A DNA stretch of 56,857 nucleotides, from positions 1 through 56,857 of the forward strand of contig JBQTHI010000001.1 of the NCBI GenBank assembly GCA_052390035.1. Direction: 5' to 3'. This stretch comes from JBQTHI01 sp052390035 (GTDB taxonomy: Bacteria; Actinomycetota; Acidimicrobiia; Spongiisociales; ZC4RG35). Numbering within the stretch: the stretch's first letter is position 1; each line of letters opens with the position of its first letter. The position numbers were made by a program, and so were the translations under genes. Below the pieces are notes generated by a model that was given only the letters and a program-made list of their open reading frames with translations, was not told the origin of the DNA and did no database searches. This document shows, piece by piece, positions 16,601-24,919 of the stretch.

Positions 16601-18060
16601 TCGGCCTCCTCACCGACTTTGTCGGCGAGTTGCGAGCGGCCGGGATACCGGTGTCGATGGTCGAGGCGATAGACGCCATGGAGGCGGTGCGTTTGGTCGA
16701 CATCGGTGACCGGGGAGCGCTGAAGGCTGCCCTCGGCGCCACCCTGGTCAAGAACGCCCGGCACTATCAGGCCTTCGACGTCGCCTTTGAGGTGTTCTTT
16801 GCTCAGCACCGCAGCCCCGAGTTGGACAAGACGGCTGGGGTGGAAACAGCGGCCAATGCGGGGGGGGATGGCCATCGGGGCGGAGCTTCTTCTTTCGATC
16901 TTGACGCTCTCATCGAGTCGCTCTTCCAGGCCTTGGCCACCGGGGACCTGGCCGGCGTGGAGGCCGCCGCTCGCCGTGCCGTCACCGAACTGGCAGGTAT
17001 CGAACCGGGCCGCCCGGTCGGCGGCACCTATTACATGTACCGGACGTTGCGCCGTCTCGATCTGGAAGGGCTGCAGCGCCGTCTGCTGGAGGCGGCTTTG
17101 GACGGGATCGATCCGGAAGACGCCCTCGATCTCCGGCTTGCCCGCCAAGATGTCGACGCCCAAATCGCCTGGCTCCGCAAGGAGATCCAAGACGAAATAC
17201 GGCGCCGCCTGATCGCCGATCGGGGACGGCGGTCGGTGGCCCGCACCCTCCGCCAGCCTTTGGTGGAGGACCTCGACCTCATGCACGCCACCAGGACCGA
17301 TCTCGAACAGATAGAAGACGTGATCGAACCCCTCACCCGCAAACTGGCGGCCCGTCTCGCCCGGCGGCGTCGGCTGCTCCGGAGTGGGCGGCTCGACTTT
17401 CGTCGGACGGCCCGACGATCGCTCGCTACCGGCGGGGTGCCGCTTGACCCGGCTTTCCGCAAGGCCCGCCCGCATCGACCTGAAGTGTTTCTGTTGTGCG
17501 ACATCTCCGGGTCAATGGCCACCTTCGCCCGATTCACCCTCCAGTTCACCTATGCGATGGCGTCGCAGTTCTCCCGCCTCCGGTCGTTTGTCTTCATCGA
17601 TTCCGTGGACGAGGTGACCCGCTACTTTGGACCGGGGGTGGACTTTGCCGGCGCCATCGGCCGGATCAGCACGGAGGCGGAGGCGGTGTGGCTCGACGGC
17701 CACTCCGACTACGGCAACGCCCTGGCTCGATTCGATGAGAGATACGGCGCCGATGTCACCCCTCGCACCACGGTGATCATTACCGGCGACGCCCGCAACA
17801 ACTATCGGCCGGGCCGGGCGGAGATTCTCGGTGAGATCGCCGGTCGGGCCCGGGCCGTCTACTGGCTGAACCCCGAGCCCCGGTCCTACTGGGATAGCGG
17901 TGACTCGATCATGGGTCGCTATCAGCCCTTTTGTGACGGGGTCTTCGAGGTGCGGACCATGCGCCAGCTTGAACATTTCGTCGAACAGCTTTCGGTGCCC
18001 GGTCATTTGGTCGGTCGCCGGCAACGGAGACCTCAACTGGCGGCTCCGGTCGGCCGATAG
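16597..18060 (+). CDS. CoxE-type VWA-domain protein
   Basis: A 487-residue soluble protein. The N-terminal half is helical and charged; the C-terminal half is a von Willebrand A domain with the metal-ion-dependent motif DISGS in FLLCDISGSMATFARF (about residue 305). It fits the CoxE family (VWA containing CoxE). The 4-bp overlap with the upstream MoxR ATPase gives the usual MoxR/VWA pair. Such pairs in cox operons help install the active-site metal cluster; here the target may be the solitary CoxL-like protein downstream. Confidence 0.85.
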   Translation: MIGLLTDFVGELRAAGIPVSMVEAIDAMEAVRLVDIGDRGALKAALGATLVKNARHYQAFDVAFEVFFAQHRSPELDKTAGVETAANAGGDGHRGGASSFDLDALIESLFQALATGDLAGVEAAARRAVTELAGIEPGRPVGGTYYMYRTLRRLDLEGLQRRLLEAALDGIDPEDALDLRLARQDVDAQIAWLRKEIQDEIRRRLIADRGRRSVARTLRQPLVEDLDLMHATRTDLEQIEDVIEPLTRKLAARLARRRRLLRSGRLDFRRTARRSLATGGVPLDPAFRKARPHRPEVFLLCDISGSMATFARFTLQFTYAMASQFSRLRSFVFIDSVDEVTRYFGPGVDFAGAIGRISTEAEAVWLDGHSDYGNALARFDERYGADVTPRTTVIITGDARNNYRPGRAEILGEIAGRARAVYWLNPEPRSYWDSGDSIMGRYQPFCDGVFEVRTMRQLEHFVEQLSVPGHLVGRRQRRPQLAAPVGR

Positions 18061-18091
18061 TCCTGGGAGACCCAACCCGAGGCAGTAAATC

Positions 18092-18457
18092 GTGGGCCAT
18101 CGAATTCTTGTAGTGGAAGACTCCGCCGTTATCCGGCGCCTGATCGAGGTATGCCTGCGAGGCGGCGATGTCGAAATCATTTCCCGGGAAGACGGGCCGG
18201 GTGGCCTTCACGCCATTTCGACTGAATCGCCCGACCTGGTGGTGCTCGACATCGGGCTGCCCGGCATGGATGGCTGGCAGGTTCTGGCTCGCATCCGCTC
18301 CCGGCCAGAGACCCGTCAGTTGCCGGTGGTGGTGCTCACCGCCCACGCCGAAGAGGAGTCGCGCCGACGGGCCAACGAAGGCGGTGCCGACGGCTTCATC
18401 ACCAAGCCCTTCCAACCGCACGCCTTCCGCGACACCATCCTCGACCTACTTCGTTAG
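18092..18457 (+). CDS. Single-domain response regulator (receiver only)
   Basis: A 121-residue CheY-like receiver with no output domain. The acidic pocket (VVEDS), phosphoacceptor Asp in VVLDIGLPGMDG (about D50), Thr in LTAHAEE and Lys in TKPFQP are all present, so it should be phosphorylatable. No histidine kinase is nearby. It starts with GTG and lies between the VWA gene and the CoxL-like gene; whether it signals to either is not shown. Confidence 0.88.
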   Translation: MGHRILVVEDSAVIRRLIEVCLRGGDVEIISREDGPGGLHAISTESPDLVVLDIGLPGMDGWQVLARIRSRPETRQLPVVVLTAHAEEESRRRANEGGADGFITKPFQPHAFRDTILDLLR

Positions 18458-18471
18458 ACCCCAACCGGTTA

Positions 18472-18487
18472 CCTAAGGTTTGGGGTG
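18472..18487 (+). repeat. Repeat ACCTAAGGTTTGGGGT (copy 1 of promoter-like motif)
   Basis: ACCTAAGGTT-T-GGGGT here recurs with one change at 18580-18594, directly before the CoxL-like gene. Each contains TAAGGT, a plausible -10 box, shortly before an in-frame GTG. The pair may be a duplicated promoter. Confidence 0.4.
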
Positions 18488-18581
18488 GGGCTCAACCACA
18501 CCGATCGCCTTCAGAACTCCCGGCCTCATCGCGCCTCCCCTTTCGTTAGCGGATTGGTGGGCCTCTGCCACACCCCATACC

Positions 18582-18587
18582 TAAGGT
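18582..18587 (+). promoter_or_regulatory. -10 box of the CoxL-like gene, leaderless
   Basis: TAAGGT ends 8 nt before GTG 18596. It lies in the second copy of the ACCTAAGGTT repeat. It supports the start at 18596 rather than the in-frame GTG at 18485. Confidence 0.4.
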
Positions 18588-18595
18588 TCGGGGTT

Positions 18596-20857
18596 GTGGC
18601 GGTGCAGATACCCTCAATGATCGGGGCCCCCGTCCAGCGGGCCGAAGATCCCGCCCTGATCACCGGCGCCGCCACCTTCAACGAAGACCTGACCCCGGCC
18701 GGCACTCTCCACGTGGCCTTTCTCCGTAGCCCGTTTCCTCACGCCCTGATCACTGCCATCGACACCGCCGCCGCCGCGGTGGCCTCCGGGGTGTGGTCGG
18801 TCTACACCGGCAAGGACGTGTCCGACCTGGCGGTGCCTCCGATACCTGATCCAAAGAAGAACATCCCCGCTCGTTTCGCGCTTGCCCAGGACCGTGTGCT
18901 CATGCCCGGCGACCCGGTGGCGGCGGTGGTGGCCGATACCCCCGCTCAGGCACGGGACGCGGTCGACCTGATCGACGTCGACTACGACCCCTTGCCGGTG
19001 GTGGGAGATATGGAACAGGCACTGACTGCCGCGCCTGTCCACTCCGGCCAGACGTCAAACGTCGCCTATGAGCGGTCGAGAGGCGACTGGGAAGCGATCG
19101 CCGTAATGGACGGGCCGGTCGTGGTGGAAGGCATGGTCGACCATCCCCGGGTGGCCCCGTCCCCGATGGAGGGGAGGGTGGCGCTCGCCACCTGGCGGGA
19201 TGGGCGATTGACCATGCACATGCCGACTCAGGCGCCCCATCTGATTCAAGAGGAGCTGGCCAGATGCCTATCGATGCCAATCTCCAATGTTCGAGTCGTG
19301 GCCGGTTTCGTTGGAGGTGCCTTTGGGGCCAAGTTCGATTTGGCGGAGGAGGAAATGCTGGTGGCCTTCGCTGCCCGCCAGCTCGCCAGACCGGTGAAGT
19401 GGGTGGAAACTCGCCGTGAACACCTCCAAACGGTTGGTCACGGTCGATCGATGCGGGCCAGATACAAACTGGTCGCCGAGACCGACGGCCGGATCAAGGC
19501 GTTCGCCGTCGACTGGCTGGTTGACCTCGGCTGTCGCCATCGATACCTCTCCTTTCACACCATCACGGCCCGCATGGGCACCGGCACCTACGACATTCCT
19601 CAGTACGCATGGAAAATGAGGGGGATATGGACCAACCGCGCTCCCCGCGGGATCTACCGGGGGGCGGGACGTCCTGAGGCCACCCTGACTCTTGAGAGAG
19701 CAGTCGATCACCTGGCCTCTGAGCTCGGCAAGGACCCGGCCGAGATCCGCCTGCTCAACTTCGTCTCACCCGATCGTTTTCCCTACAAAAGTGTTGCCGG
19801 CTACACCTACGACACGGGCGACTATGCCACCAATCTCGACCGCCTGCTGACCGTCGCAGGCTATGAGCAGCTTCGTCGAGACCAGCAGGCGGCGAGGGCC
19901 GAGGGCAGATTGATCGGGATCGGCATTGCCTCATACGTCGAGGTGTGCGGTTTCGAAGACTGGGGCTATGCCCGGGTGATGGTCAACACCGACGGGAGTG
20001 TCACCGTCGTGGTCGAAACCCTTGATCAGGGACAGGGGCATCGCACGACCATGGCCCAACTGGTGGCGGCCCGGCTCGGGCTGCCCATCGAAGTGATCTC
20101 TGTCGAGCAGGGCGACACCATCGCCGCGCCGTATGGCTGGGGCACGTCAGGCTCTCGATCGGTGGCACAGGGAGGGTCGGCAGCTCACACCGCCGCCGGG
20201 AAGGTGGCCGATAAGGCGATCCGCATCGCCGGTCACCTGCTCGAGGCGGCTCCCGCTGACGTTGAACTCGTCGCCGGATCGGCTCGGGTCAAAGGTACCG
20301 ATGCGTCGGTGTCGTGGAAGGACATCGCCAACGCCGCTTACAACGGCAAAGTGCCGCCCGGGGACCATCCCGGGCTCGACGAAGAGGTCAGGCTTGCCTC
20401 CGACGGTCATAACTTTCCGTTCGGGGCGCACCTGGCTGTGGTAGAGGTCGATCGCGAGACCGGGTCCGTGCAACTGCGCAGGTTCGTCGCGGTCGACGAC
20501 GCCGGGGTCATAATCAACCCGATGCTGGCCGCCGGTCAGCGCCATGGCGGGCTGGCCCAGGGGATCGGTCAGGCACTTTGGGAGACGATCCGGTATGACG
20601 AGGATGGCAACCTGACCACCTCCACGTTCGTCGACTATTTGATACCGACGGCCGCCGGCCTCCCCCTATTCGAACTGGGCGAAACGGTGACGCCGACGCC
20701 GTCCAACCCGCTTGGCGCCAAAGGTATCGGCGAGGCAGGGGCCATAGGATCGACCCCGGCAGCGGTGAACGCTGTCGCTGATGCCATCGGTCGCCAGGAT
20801 CTACAGGTTCCACTGACGGCGGAGCAAGTATGGAGAGCCTCGAGCCACCTACGATGA
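18596..20857 (+). CDS. Molybdopterin hydroxylase large subunit, CoxL form II-like
   Basis: A 753-residue large subunit of the xanthine dehydrogenase / aerobic CO dehydrogenase family, which binds molybdopterin cytosine dinucleotide. GGAFGAKFD is a cofactor-binding motif. YRGAGRPEATL is the form II signature, not the AYRCSFR of true CO dehydrogenase. The catalytic Glu is in GAKGIGEAGAIG. The medium (FAD) and small (2Fe-2S) subunit genes are absent here, which is odd because the enzyme is normally a trimer of subunits. The in-frame extension back to 18485 gives non-conserved residues, so GTG 18596 is preferred. Substrate unknown. Confidence 0.88.
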   Translation: MAVQIPSMIGAPVQRAEDPALITGAATFNEDLTPAGTLHVAFLRSPFPHALITAIDTAAAAVASGVWSVYTGKDVSDLAVPPIPDPKKNIPARFALAQDRVLMPGDPVAAVVADTPAQARDAVDLIDVDYDPLPVVGDMEQALTAAPVHSGQTSNVAYERSRGDWEAIAVMDGPVVVEGMVDHPRVAPSPMEGRVALATWRDGRLTMHMPTQAPHLIQEELARCLSMPISNVRVVAGFVGGAFGAKFDLAEEEMLVAFAARQLARPVKWVETRREHLQTVGHGRSMRARYKLVAETDGRIKAFAVDWLVDLGCRHRYLSFHTITARMGTGTYDIPQYAWKMRGIWTNRAPRGIYRGAGRPEATLTLERAVDHLASELGKDPAEIRLLNFVSPDRFPYKSVAGYTYDTGDYATNLDRLLTVAGYEQLRRDQQAARAEGRLIGIGIASYVEVCGFEDWGYARVMVNTDGSVTVVVETLDQGQGHRTTMAQLVAARLGLPIEVISVEQGDTIAAPYGWGTSGSRSVAQGGSAAHTAAGKVADKAIRIAGHLLEAAPADVELVAGSARVKGTDASVSWKDIANAAYNGKVPPGDHPGLDEEVRLASDGHNFPFGAHLAVVEVDRETGSVQLRRFVAVDDAGVIINPMLAAGQRHGGLAQGIGQALWETIRYDEDGNLTTSTFVDYLIPTAAGLPLFELGETVTPTPSNPLGAKGIGEAGAIGSTPAAVNAVADAIGRQDLQVPLTAEQVWRASSHLR

Positions 20858-20861
20858 ACGC

Positions 20862-21209
20862 GTGCGTTTCGTCATCAAGGTCCTTGTCAATGCCGCCGCC
20901 CTATGGGTGGCGGCGCGGATCGTTCCCGGCATCGACCTCACAGGCGACATCTGGCAAATCCTGCTGATCGCGCTGGTCTTCGGCCTCGTCAATACGTTCC
21001 TCAAGCCCGTGCTCAAGCTGTTGTCGCTGCCGGTGCTGATAATCACCCTTGGCCTGTTCAGCATCATTATCAACACGATCATGCTGGCGATCACCGCCGC
21101 GCTGATGGAACGGCTGACCGTCGACGGGTTCCTGCCGGCCCTGTTGGGCAGCCTGGTGATCACCGTGGTCAGCGCCCTGCTCAACTGGATCATCCCGGAC
21201 CCGGCCTAA
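20862..21209 (+). CDS. Small membrane protein of the phage-holin 4 superfamily (YvlD-like)
   Basis: A 115-residue protein with four hydrophobic segments (about 5-22, 28-48, 53-75, 85-110). NTFLKPVLKLLSLPVLIITLGLFSIIINTIML is the hallmark of the family named for phage holins but mostly chromosomal and of unknown role. GTG start five bases after the CoxL-like gene. Its TAA stop overlaps the oppositely oriented TAG of gap in the tetranucleotide CTAA. Confidence 0.85.
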   Translation: MRFVIKVLVNAAALWVAARIVPGIDLTGDIWQILLIALVFGLVNTFLKPVLKLLSLPVLIITLGLFSIIINTIMLAITAALMERLTVDGFLPALLGSLVITVVSALLNWIIPDPA

Positions 21210-22240
21210 ACCCCCTTGTCAAGGGTGCCCAAGCGTTCGATCAGGTCGACGACCCGATTCGAATAGCCCCACTCGTTGTCGTACCAGGACAGCACCTTCA
21301 CCAGGTTGCCGCCCAACACCTGGGTTCCGGCCGAGTCGAAGATCGAGCTGTGGGGGTTGCCGATGATGTCGGTCGAAACGATCGGGTCCTCGGTGTATTG
21401 GAGGACGCCCGCCATTGATCCCTCGGCGGCTGCCTTGACGGCGGCGTTGACCTCTTCGACCGAGACCGCCCGATCCAACTCGACAACCAGGTCGACGGTC
21501 GAACCGTCGGGGACCGGGACCCGCATCGCCATCCCGTGGAGTTTGCCGTCTAGCTTGGGATAGACCTTCCCCACCGCCTTGGCCGCCCCGGTGGTCGTGG
21601 GGATGATGTTTTCGGTGGCTGCCCTGCTCCGGCGAAAGTCCTTATGCGGCACATCGGCCAGCCGCTGATCGTTGGTGTAGGCATGGACGGTCGTCATCAG
21701 GCCGCGCTTGACGCCAAACGCCTCGTCGAGCACCTTGGCGAGAGGCGCTAAGCAGTTGGTGGTGCAGGAGGCGTTGGAGACGATGATGTCGTCTTGGTCG
21801 AGCTGATCATCGTTGACTCCGAGCACCACGGTCTCGTCGATATCGTCATCGGCCGGCACGGTCAGGATGACCCTCTTGGCCCCGGCGTCGATGTGCATCT
21901 GCAACTTCTCGCGTGTGCGGAAGATTCCGGTCGACTCGACCACGACGTCGATGTCGAGTTCCTTCCAGGGGAGGGCGGCGGGGTCTTTTTCATAGAGCAT
22001 GCGGACCCGGTGTTTGCCGACGGTCATCACCCCGTTGTCCACTTCGACCTTTTGGTCGAAGGGGCCCATCACTGAGTCGTATTCGAGCAGATAGGCCAGG
22101 ACGTCGTCGTCGGCTAGATCGTTGATGGCGACGACCTCGATTCTCGACAGCGGTCGCTCGGCGATGATCCGGAACACAGCCCGGCCGATACGCCCGAACC
22201 CGTTGATCGCAACCCTGATCGGTCCATTCGTGTCGCTCAT
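21206..22240 (-). CDS. gap: Glyceraldehyde-3-phosphate dehydrogenase, type I
   Basis: A 344-residue glycolytic enzyme converting glyceraldehyde 3-phosphate, NAD and phosphate to 1,3-bisphosphoglycerate. The Rossmann motif INGFGRIGR is at the N-terminus, the catalytic Cys in SNASCTTNCLAP and the catalytic His in TTVHAYTNDQ. SWYDNEWGYSNRVVDL closes it. It lies three bases downstream of a second, Cys-less gap-like gene. The usual pgk and tpiA partners do not follow; a convergent gene does. Confidence 0.96.
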   Translation of the reverse strand: MSDTNGPIRVAINGFGRIGRAVFRIIAERPLSRIEVVAINDLADDDVLAYLLEYDSVMGPFDQKVEVDNGVMTVGKHRVRMLYEKDPAALPWKELDIDVVVESTGIFRTREKLQMHIDAGAKRVILTVPADDDIDETVVLGVNDDQLDQDDIIVSNASCTTNCLAPLAKVLDEAFGVKRGLMTTVHAYTNDQRLADVPHKDFRRSRAATENIIPTTTGAAKAVGKVYPKLDGKLHGMAMRVPVPDGSTVDLVVELDRAVSVEEVNAAVKAAAEGSMAGVLQYTEDPIVSTDIIGNPHSSIFDSAGTQVLGGNLVKVLSWYDNEWGYSNRVVDLIERLGTLDKGV

Positions 22241-22243
22241 CGC

Positions 22244-23278
22244 CTACCTCTTCCGGCCCGCGGTGGCAGGTGCAACGCTCGATGCCATCAGCTCGAGCAC
22301 CTCGACGATGCGGGCCGAGTAGCCCCACCCGTTGTTGAACCAAGTGATCGTCTTGACCATGGTCTCCTCCATCACCATCGTGCTGAGGCTGTCGAATATT
22401 CCCGAAAAGGTCGACGACTTGACATCGGACGAGACGATCGGGTCGGAGGTGAACTCGACCAGACCACGAAAACGTCCCGAGGCGGCAGCTGCCACCGCGG
22501 CGTTCACCGCCTCTTTGGAGGTGGGTTGCCGGACTACGGCCGTCATGTCGACGGTGGAGCCATCCGCCACCGGGACGTTCAACGCCATCGCCGAGATTTT
22601 GCCGGCCAGTTCGGGCATGACCTGGGCAAGGATCTCGGGCGAGTTGGTTTCGGCCGGGATGATGTTCTCGCCGGCCGCCCGCGAGGTTCGGAATCCCGTC
22701 CCCGGAACGTCCGCCAGGCGTTGGTCGGTGGTCATGGCGTGGACGGTGGTGAAAAAGGCCCGCTCGAGGCCGAGGGCGTTGTCGAGGATGCGGAGAATCG
22801 GGGCCGCCGCGTTCGACGTGTTTGACCCGAGGGCGATGACCTCGGTCCCCTCCTCAAGCCGGGCGTCATTGATCCCCCTCAGGAGCACGGGAATCTCACC
22901 AGGCTTCTCGGGAGTCGAGGCGATCACCACCCGCTTGGCCCCAGCCCGCAGATGCAGGCTGGCCGCCTCCAGAGTGCGGTACTTGCTGGTGGCGTCGACC
23001 ACCAGGTCGACACCCAACGACTTCCAGTCGACATCACCGGGTGCTCGCGCGGTGAGGAAGGCAATCGAATGATCGTCTACCCGAAGGGTGCCGTTGGCGT
23101 AGGAGACCGGCCGTGGAAACCGTCCGTAAATCGAGTCGTACTTCAGCAAATAGGTGAGACCGGCCGGATCGGCGATGTCGGCGATCGCCGCCACCTCTAG
23201 GTCGGTGTGGTCCACAAGGAGGCGGAAGACGTTGCGACCGATCCGGCCGAATCCCATCAATCCGATACGTGACATCAT
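22244..23278 (-). CDS. GAPDH-like paralogue lacking the catalytic cysteine
   Basis: A 344-residue protein of GAPDH fold and full length. NAD-binding GFGRIGRNVFRL and the active-site His region TTVHAMTTDQRLADVP are kept, but SNASCTTNCLAP of the neighbour is replaced by ALGSNTSNAAAP, so the nucleophilic Cys position is Asn (codon AAC, complement of 22811-22813) and the second Cys is Ala. It cannot form the thiohemiacetal intermediate of normal GAPDH. Frame and length are intact, which argues for a kept non-dehydrogenase role (regulator, subunit or binding protein) rather than decay. It is first in the pair, with the active gap after it. Confidence 0.85.
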   Translation of the reverse strand: MMSRIGLMGFGRIGRNVFRLLVDHTDLEVAAIADIADPAGLTYLLKYDSIYGRFPRPVSYANGTLRVDDHSIAFLTARAPGDVDWKSLGVDLVVDATSKYRTLEAASLHLRAGAKRVVIASTPEKPGEIPVLLRGINDARLEEGTEVIALGSNTSNAAAPILRILDNALGLERAFFTTVHAMTTDQRLADVPGTGFRTSRAAGENIIPAETNSPEILAQVMPELAGKISAMALNVPVADGSTVDMTAVVRQPTSKEAVNAAVAAAASGRFRGLVEFTSDPIVSSDVKSSTFSGIFDSLSTMVMEETMVKTITWFNNGWGYSARIVEVLELMASSVAPATAGRKR

Positions 23279-23373
23279 TTCCCTTGTTGCCAGGTTGACA
23301 CGGTAGCCGACCCTTCACAGGGGGCTTCCCGATGTCCTCGACACCCGATACGGTGATGGGTGGAAGGGGAAAG

Positions 23374-24027
23374 ATGATGCTTGTCACCTCGTTGGTGGTC
23401 GCCATGTGCCTGCGAGCACCGGTTTCCGGGGAAGTGGTGGCTCCGTTTGCTCCCATAGGCCGTTACGAGGGTCATTGGGGAATCGATCTTGCGGTGCCAC
23501 CCGGGACACTCGTCGGCGCCGCCGGTTCGGGCGTGGTCACCTTCGCCGGCGAGGTAGCGGGGATGCGTGCCGTGACGGTCGATCACGGAGGAGGGCTCCG
23601 CTCGACCGTGTCGTTTCTATCCGGTATCGACCGAGCCACCGGTGATCGGGTCGTGACGGGGAGTGTCCTTGGCTATGCAGGCCACGCCCATGGTCTGGCG
23701 GCGGTGCACTTCTCGGTGCGGGTGGGCAGCCAATACGTCGACCCGATGCCGTACCTGCAGTGCGGCGAGACCCACCCGTCGCGCCTCTATCTTCTGCCGC
23801 CCCCGGACTCACCCTATCCTCGGTTCCGTGCGCAGCGGACTTCTCGGGGGTACCTTCGATCCTCCCCACATCGCCCATCTCCTGGCCGGAGAGGTCGCAT
23901 ACCGCCAGCTTCGGCTCGATCGGGTGCTCTTTGCTCCGGCCGGTTCCCCCTGGCAGAAGGCGGGGCGCCGGGTCAGCGAAGCCCGCCACCGCTGGGCGAT
24001 GACCGAACTGGCTACGGACGGCGTTGA
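23374..24027 (+). CDS. Secreted M23-family (LytM-like) peptidase, possibly degenerate
   Basis: An exported protein with a signal peptide of about 20 residues and a LytM/M23 domain. HWGIDLAVPPG supplies the metal-binding His and Asp. The usual HLHF near the end is AAVHFSV, so the metal His is kept but the preceding His is replaced; activity is uncertain, and it may be a hydrolase activator. ATG 23374 was chosen for the AAGGGGA before it. The frame continues 200 bases into nadD; that tail is rich in Arg, Pro and Ser and looks like read-through of nadD in another frame, so the functional end is probably near 23820. Confidence 0.65.
   Translation: MMLVTSLVVAMCLRAPVSGEVVAPFAPIGRYEGHWGIDLAVPPGTLVGAAGSGVVTFAGEVAGMRAVTVDHGGGLRSTVSFLSGIDRATGDRVVTGSVLGYAGHAHGLAAVHFSVRVGSQYVDPMPYLQCGETHPSRLYLLPPPDSPYPRFRAQRTSRGYLRSSPHRPSPGRRGRIPPASARSGALCSGRFPLAEGGAPGQRSPPPLGDDRTGYGRR
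23815..23820 (+). promoter_or_regulatory. -10 box of nadD, leaderless
   Basis: TATCCT followed by 7 nt and then GTG 23828. The same hexamer precedes folC. It lies inside the end of the upstream M23 peptidase gene. Confidence 0.45.
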
Positions 24028-24418
24028 ATACTTCGTGGCCGATGATCGCGAGGTCTACCGGGCTGGATGGACGTACACCGCCGACACCCTCGCCACCTTC
24101 CCCCAAACAGAGGAGCTGTTTCTGATTCTGGGTGCCGACGCTGCCCGGGGGCTTCCCTCCTGGGAACGGTTCGAGGATGTGTTAGGCCGGGCCAAGGTGG
24201 CGGTGGTGCCCCGACCGGGAGTTGACCCCCTAGAGGTGGAAGATGCCATCGGACCCACCCATTGGCTCGACATGCCTTCACTGCCGGTGAGCGGGACCAT
24301 GATCAGGGAGCGGGCCGCGTCGGGTTCCGGTGTCCGGTTTCTGGTCACCGAGTCGGTTTTCGACTACCTCACCGACAATCAGCTTTATCAACGGAGTGAC
24401 GAACGAGCCCGGGCGTGA
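23828..24418 (+). CDS. nadD: Nicotinate-nucleotide adenylyltransferase
   Basis: A 196-residue enzyme joining nicotinate mononucleotide and ATP in NAD synthesis. GLLGGTFDPPHIAHL at the N-terminus is the nucleotidyltransferase motif with the HxxH-type element, and PVSGTMIRER is the C-terminal (S/T)xIR motif. GTG 23828 places the motif at residue 4 and follows a -10 box by 7 nt. It overlaps the end of the M23 frame and precedes rsfS, with a minus-strand CoA-binding gene between. Confidence 0.93.
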   Translation: MRSGLLGGTFDPPHIAHLLAGEVAYRQLRLDRVLFAPAGSPWQKAGRRVSEARHRWAMTELATDGVEYFVADDREVYRAGWTYTADTLATFPQTEELFLILGADAARGLPSWERFEDVLGRAKVAVVPRPGVDPLEVEDAIGPTHWLDMPSLPVSGTMIRERAASGSGVRFLVTESVFDYLTDNQLYQRSDERARA

Positions 24419-24804
24419 CGAGCCTTCACCATGATGCAGGTGTCGTATTCATAGTCGACCCCCGAAGCCTCCAGGTATTCGATCAACTCGAGGCTCTCGG
24501 CTCCGGGCTGCAGCCAGATGTTCCCGTACCCGAGGCGGACGGCGGTGCGGGCGACCCCGATGCCTACCGAGGCGGGGACCACAAAATCGATTATGACCGG
24601 CTTGTCGGGAAGCTCGTGCAGCGAGGAATAGCAGGGGTCGTCGTCGACGGTCTCCCTACCCGGGTTGACAGCCCACACCCGATACCCCCGGGCCTTGAGA
24701 TCGCGGTAGATGATCGATCCGTATTTCTCGAGATTGTCGGTAGCGCCGACCACGGCGATGGTGGCGGTGAGCGACGAGAGCAGGGAAGTGAAGTCGGTGA
24801 GCAT
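24388..24804 (-). CDS. CoA-binding domain protein (YccU-like)
   Basis: A 138-residue Rossmann-fold protein. IAVVGATDNLEKYGSIIYRDLKARGYRVWAVNPG and VDFVVPA.VGIGVARTAVRLGYGNIWLQPGAESLE match the succinyl-CoA-synthetase-type CoA-binding domain found alone in the YccU family, of unclear function. ATG 24804 gives the family-like start. The last 31 bases overlap the convergent nadD. Confidence 0.85.
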   Translation of the reverse strand: MLTDFTSLLSSLTATIAVVGATDNLEKYGSIIYRDLKARGYRVWAVNPGRETVDDDPCYSSLHELPDKPVIIDFVVPASVGIGVARTAVRLGYGNIWLQPGAESLELIEYLEASGVDYEYDTCIMVKARHARARSSLR

Positions 24805-24919
24805 GACTGAGACGAAATGAAGGTAAGGACGATAGGTGTCATGATGCCTAATCGGATGTAGGTTGTCGGTAAGTGGGTTTATTCTCGCCCCGAGCAAGGA
24901 GGTCGAAACCGTCGACGCA

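Noticed and set aside
18485..18595. N-terminal extension of the CoxL-like protein from GTG 18485
   Set aside because: The extra residues look non-conserved, and a -10 box lies directly before GTG 18596; mentioned only as an alternative.
20862..21209. Phage holin indicating a prophage
   Set aside because: The family name is historical; no phage genes are nearby and the protein is of the chromosomal YvlD-like type.
21201..21212. Overlapping convergent stop codons in CTAA as a regulatory feature
   Set aside because: Convergent overlaps of this kind are expected by chance in compact genomes; nothing indicates function.
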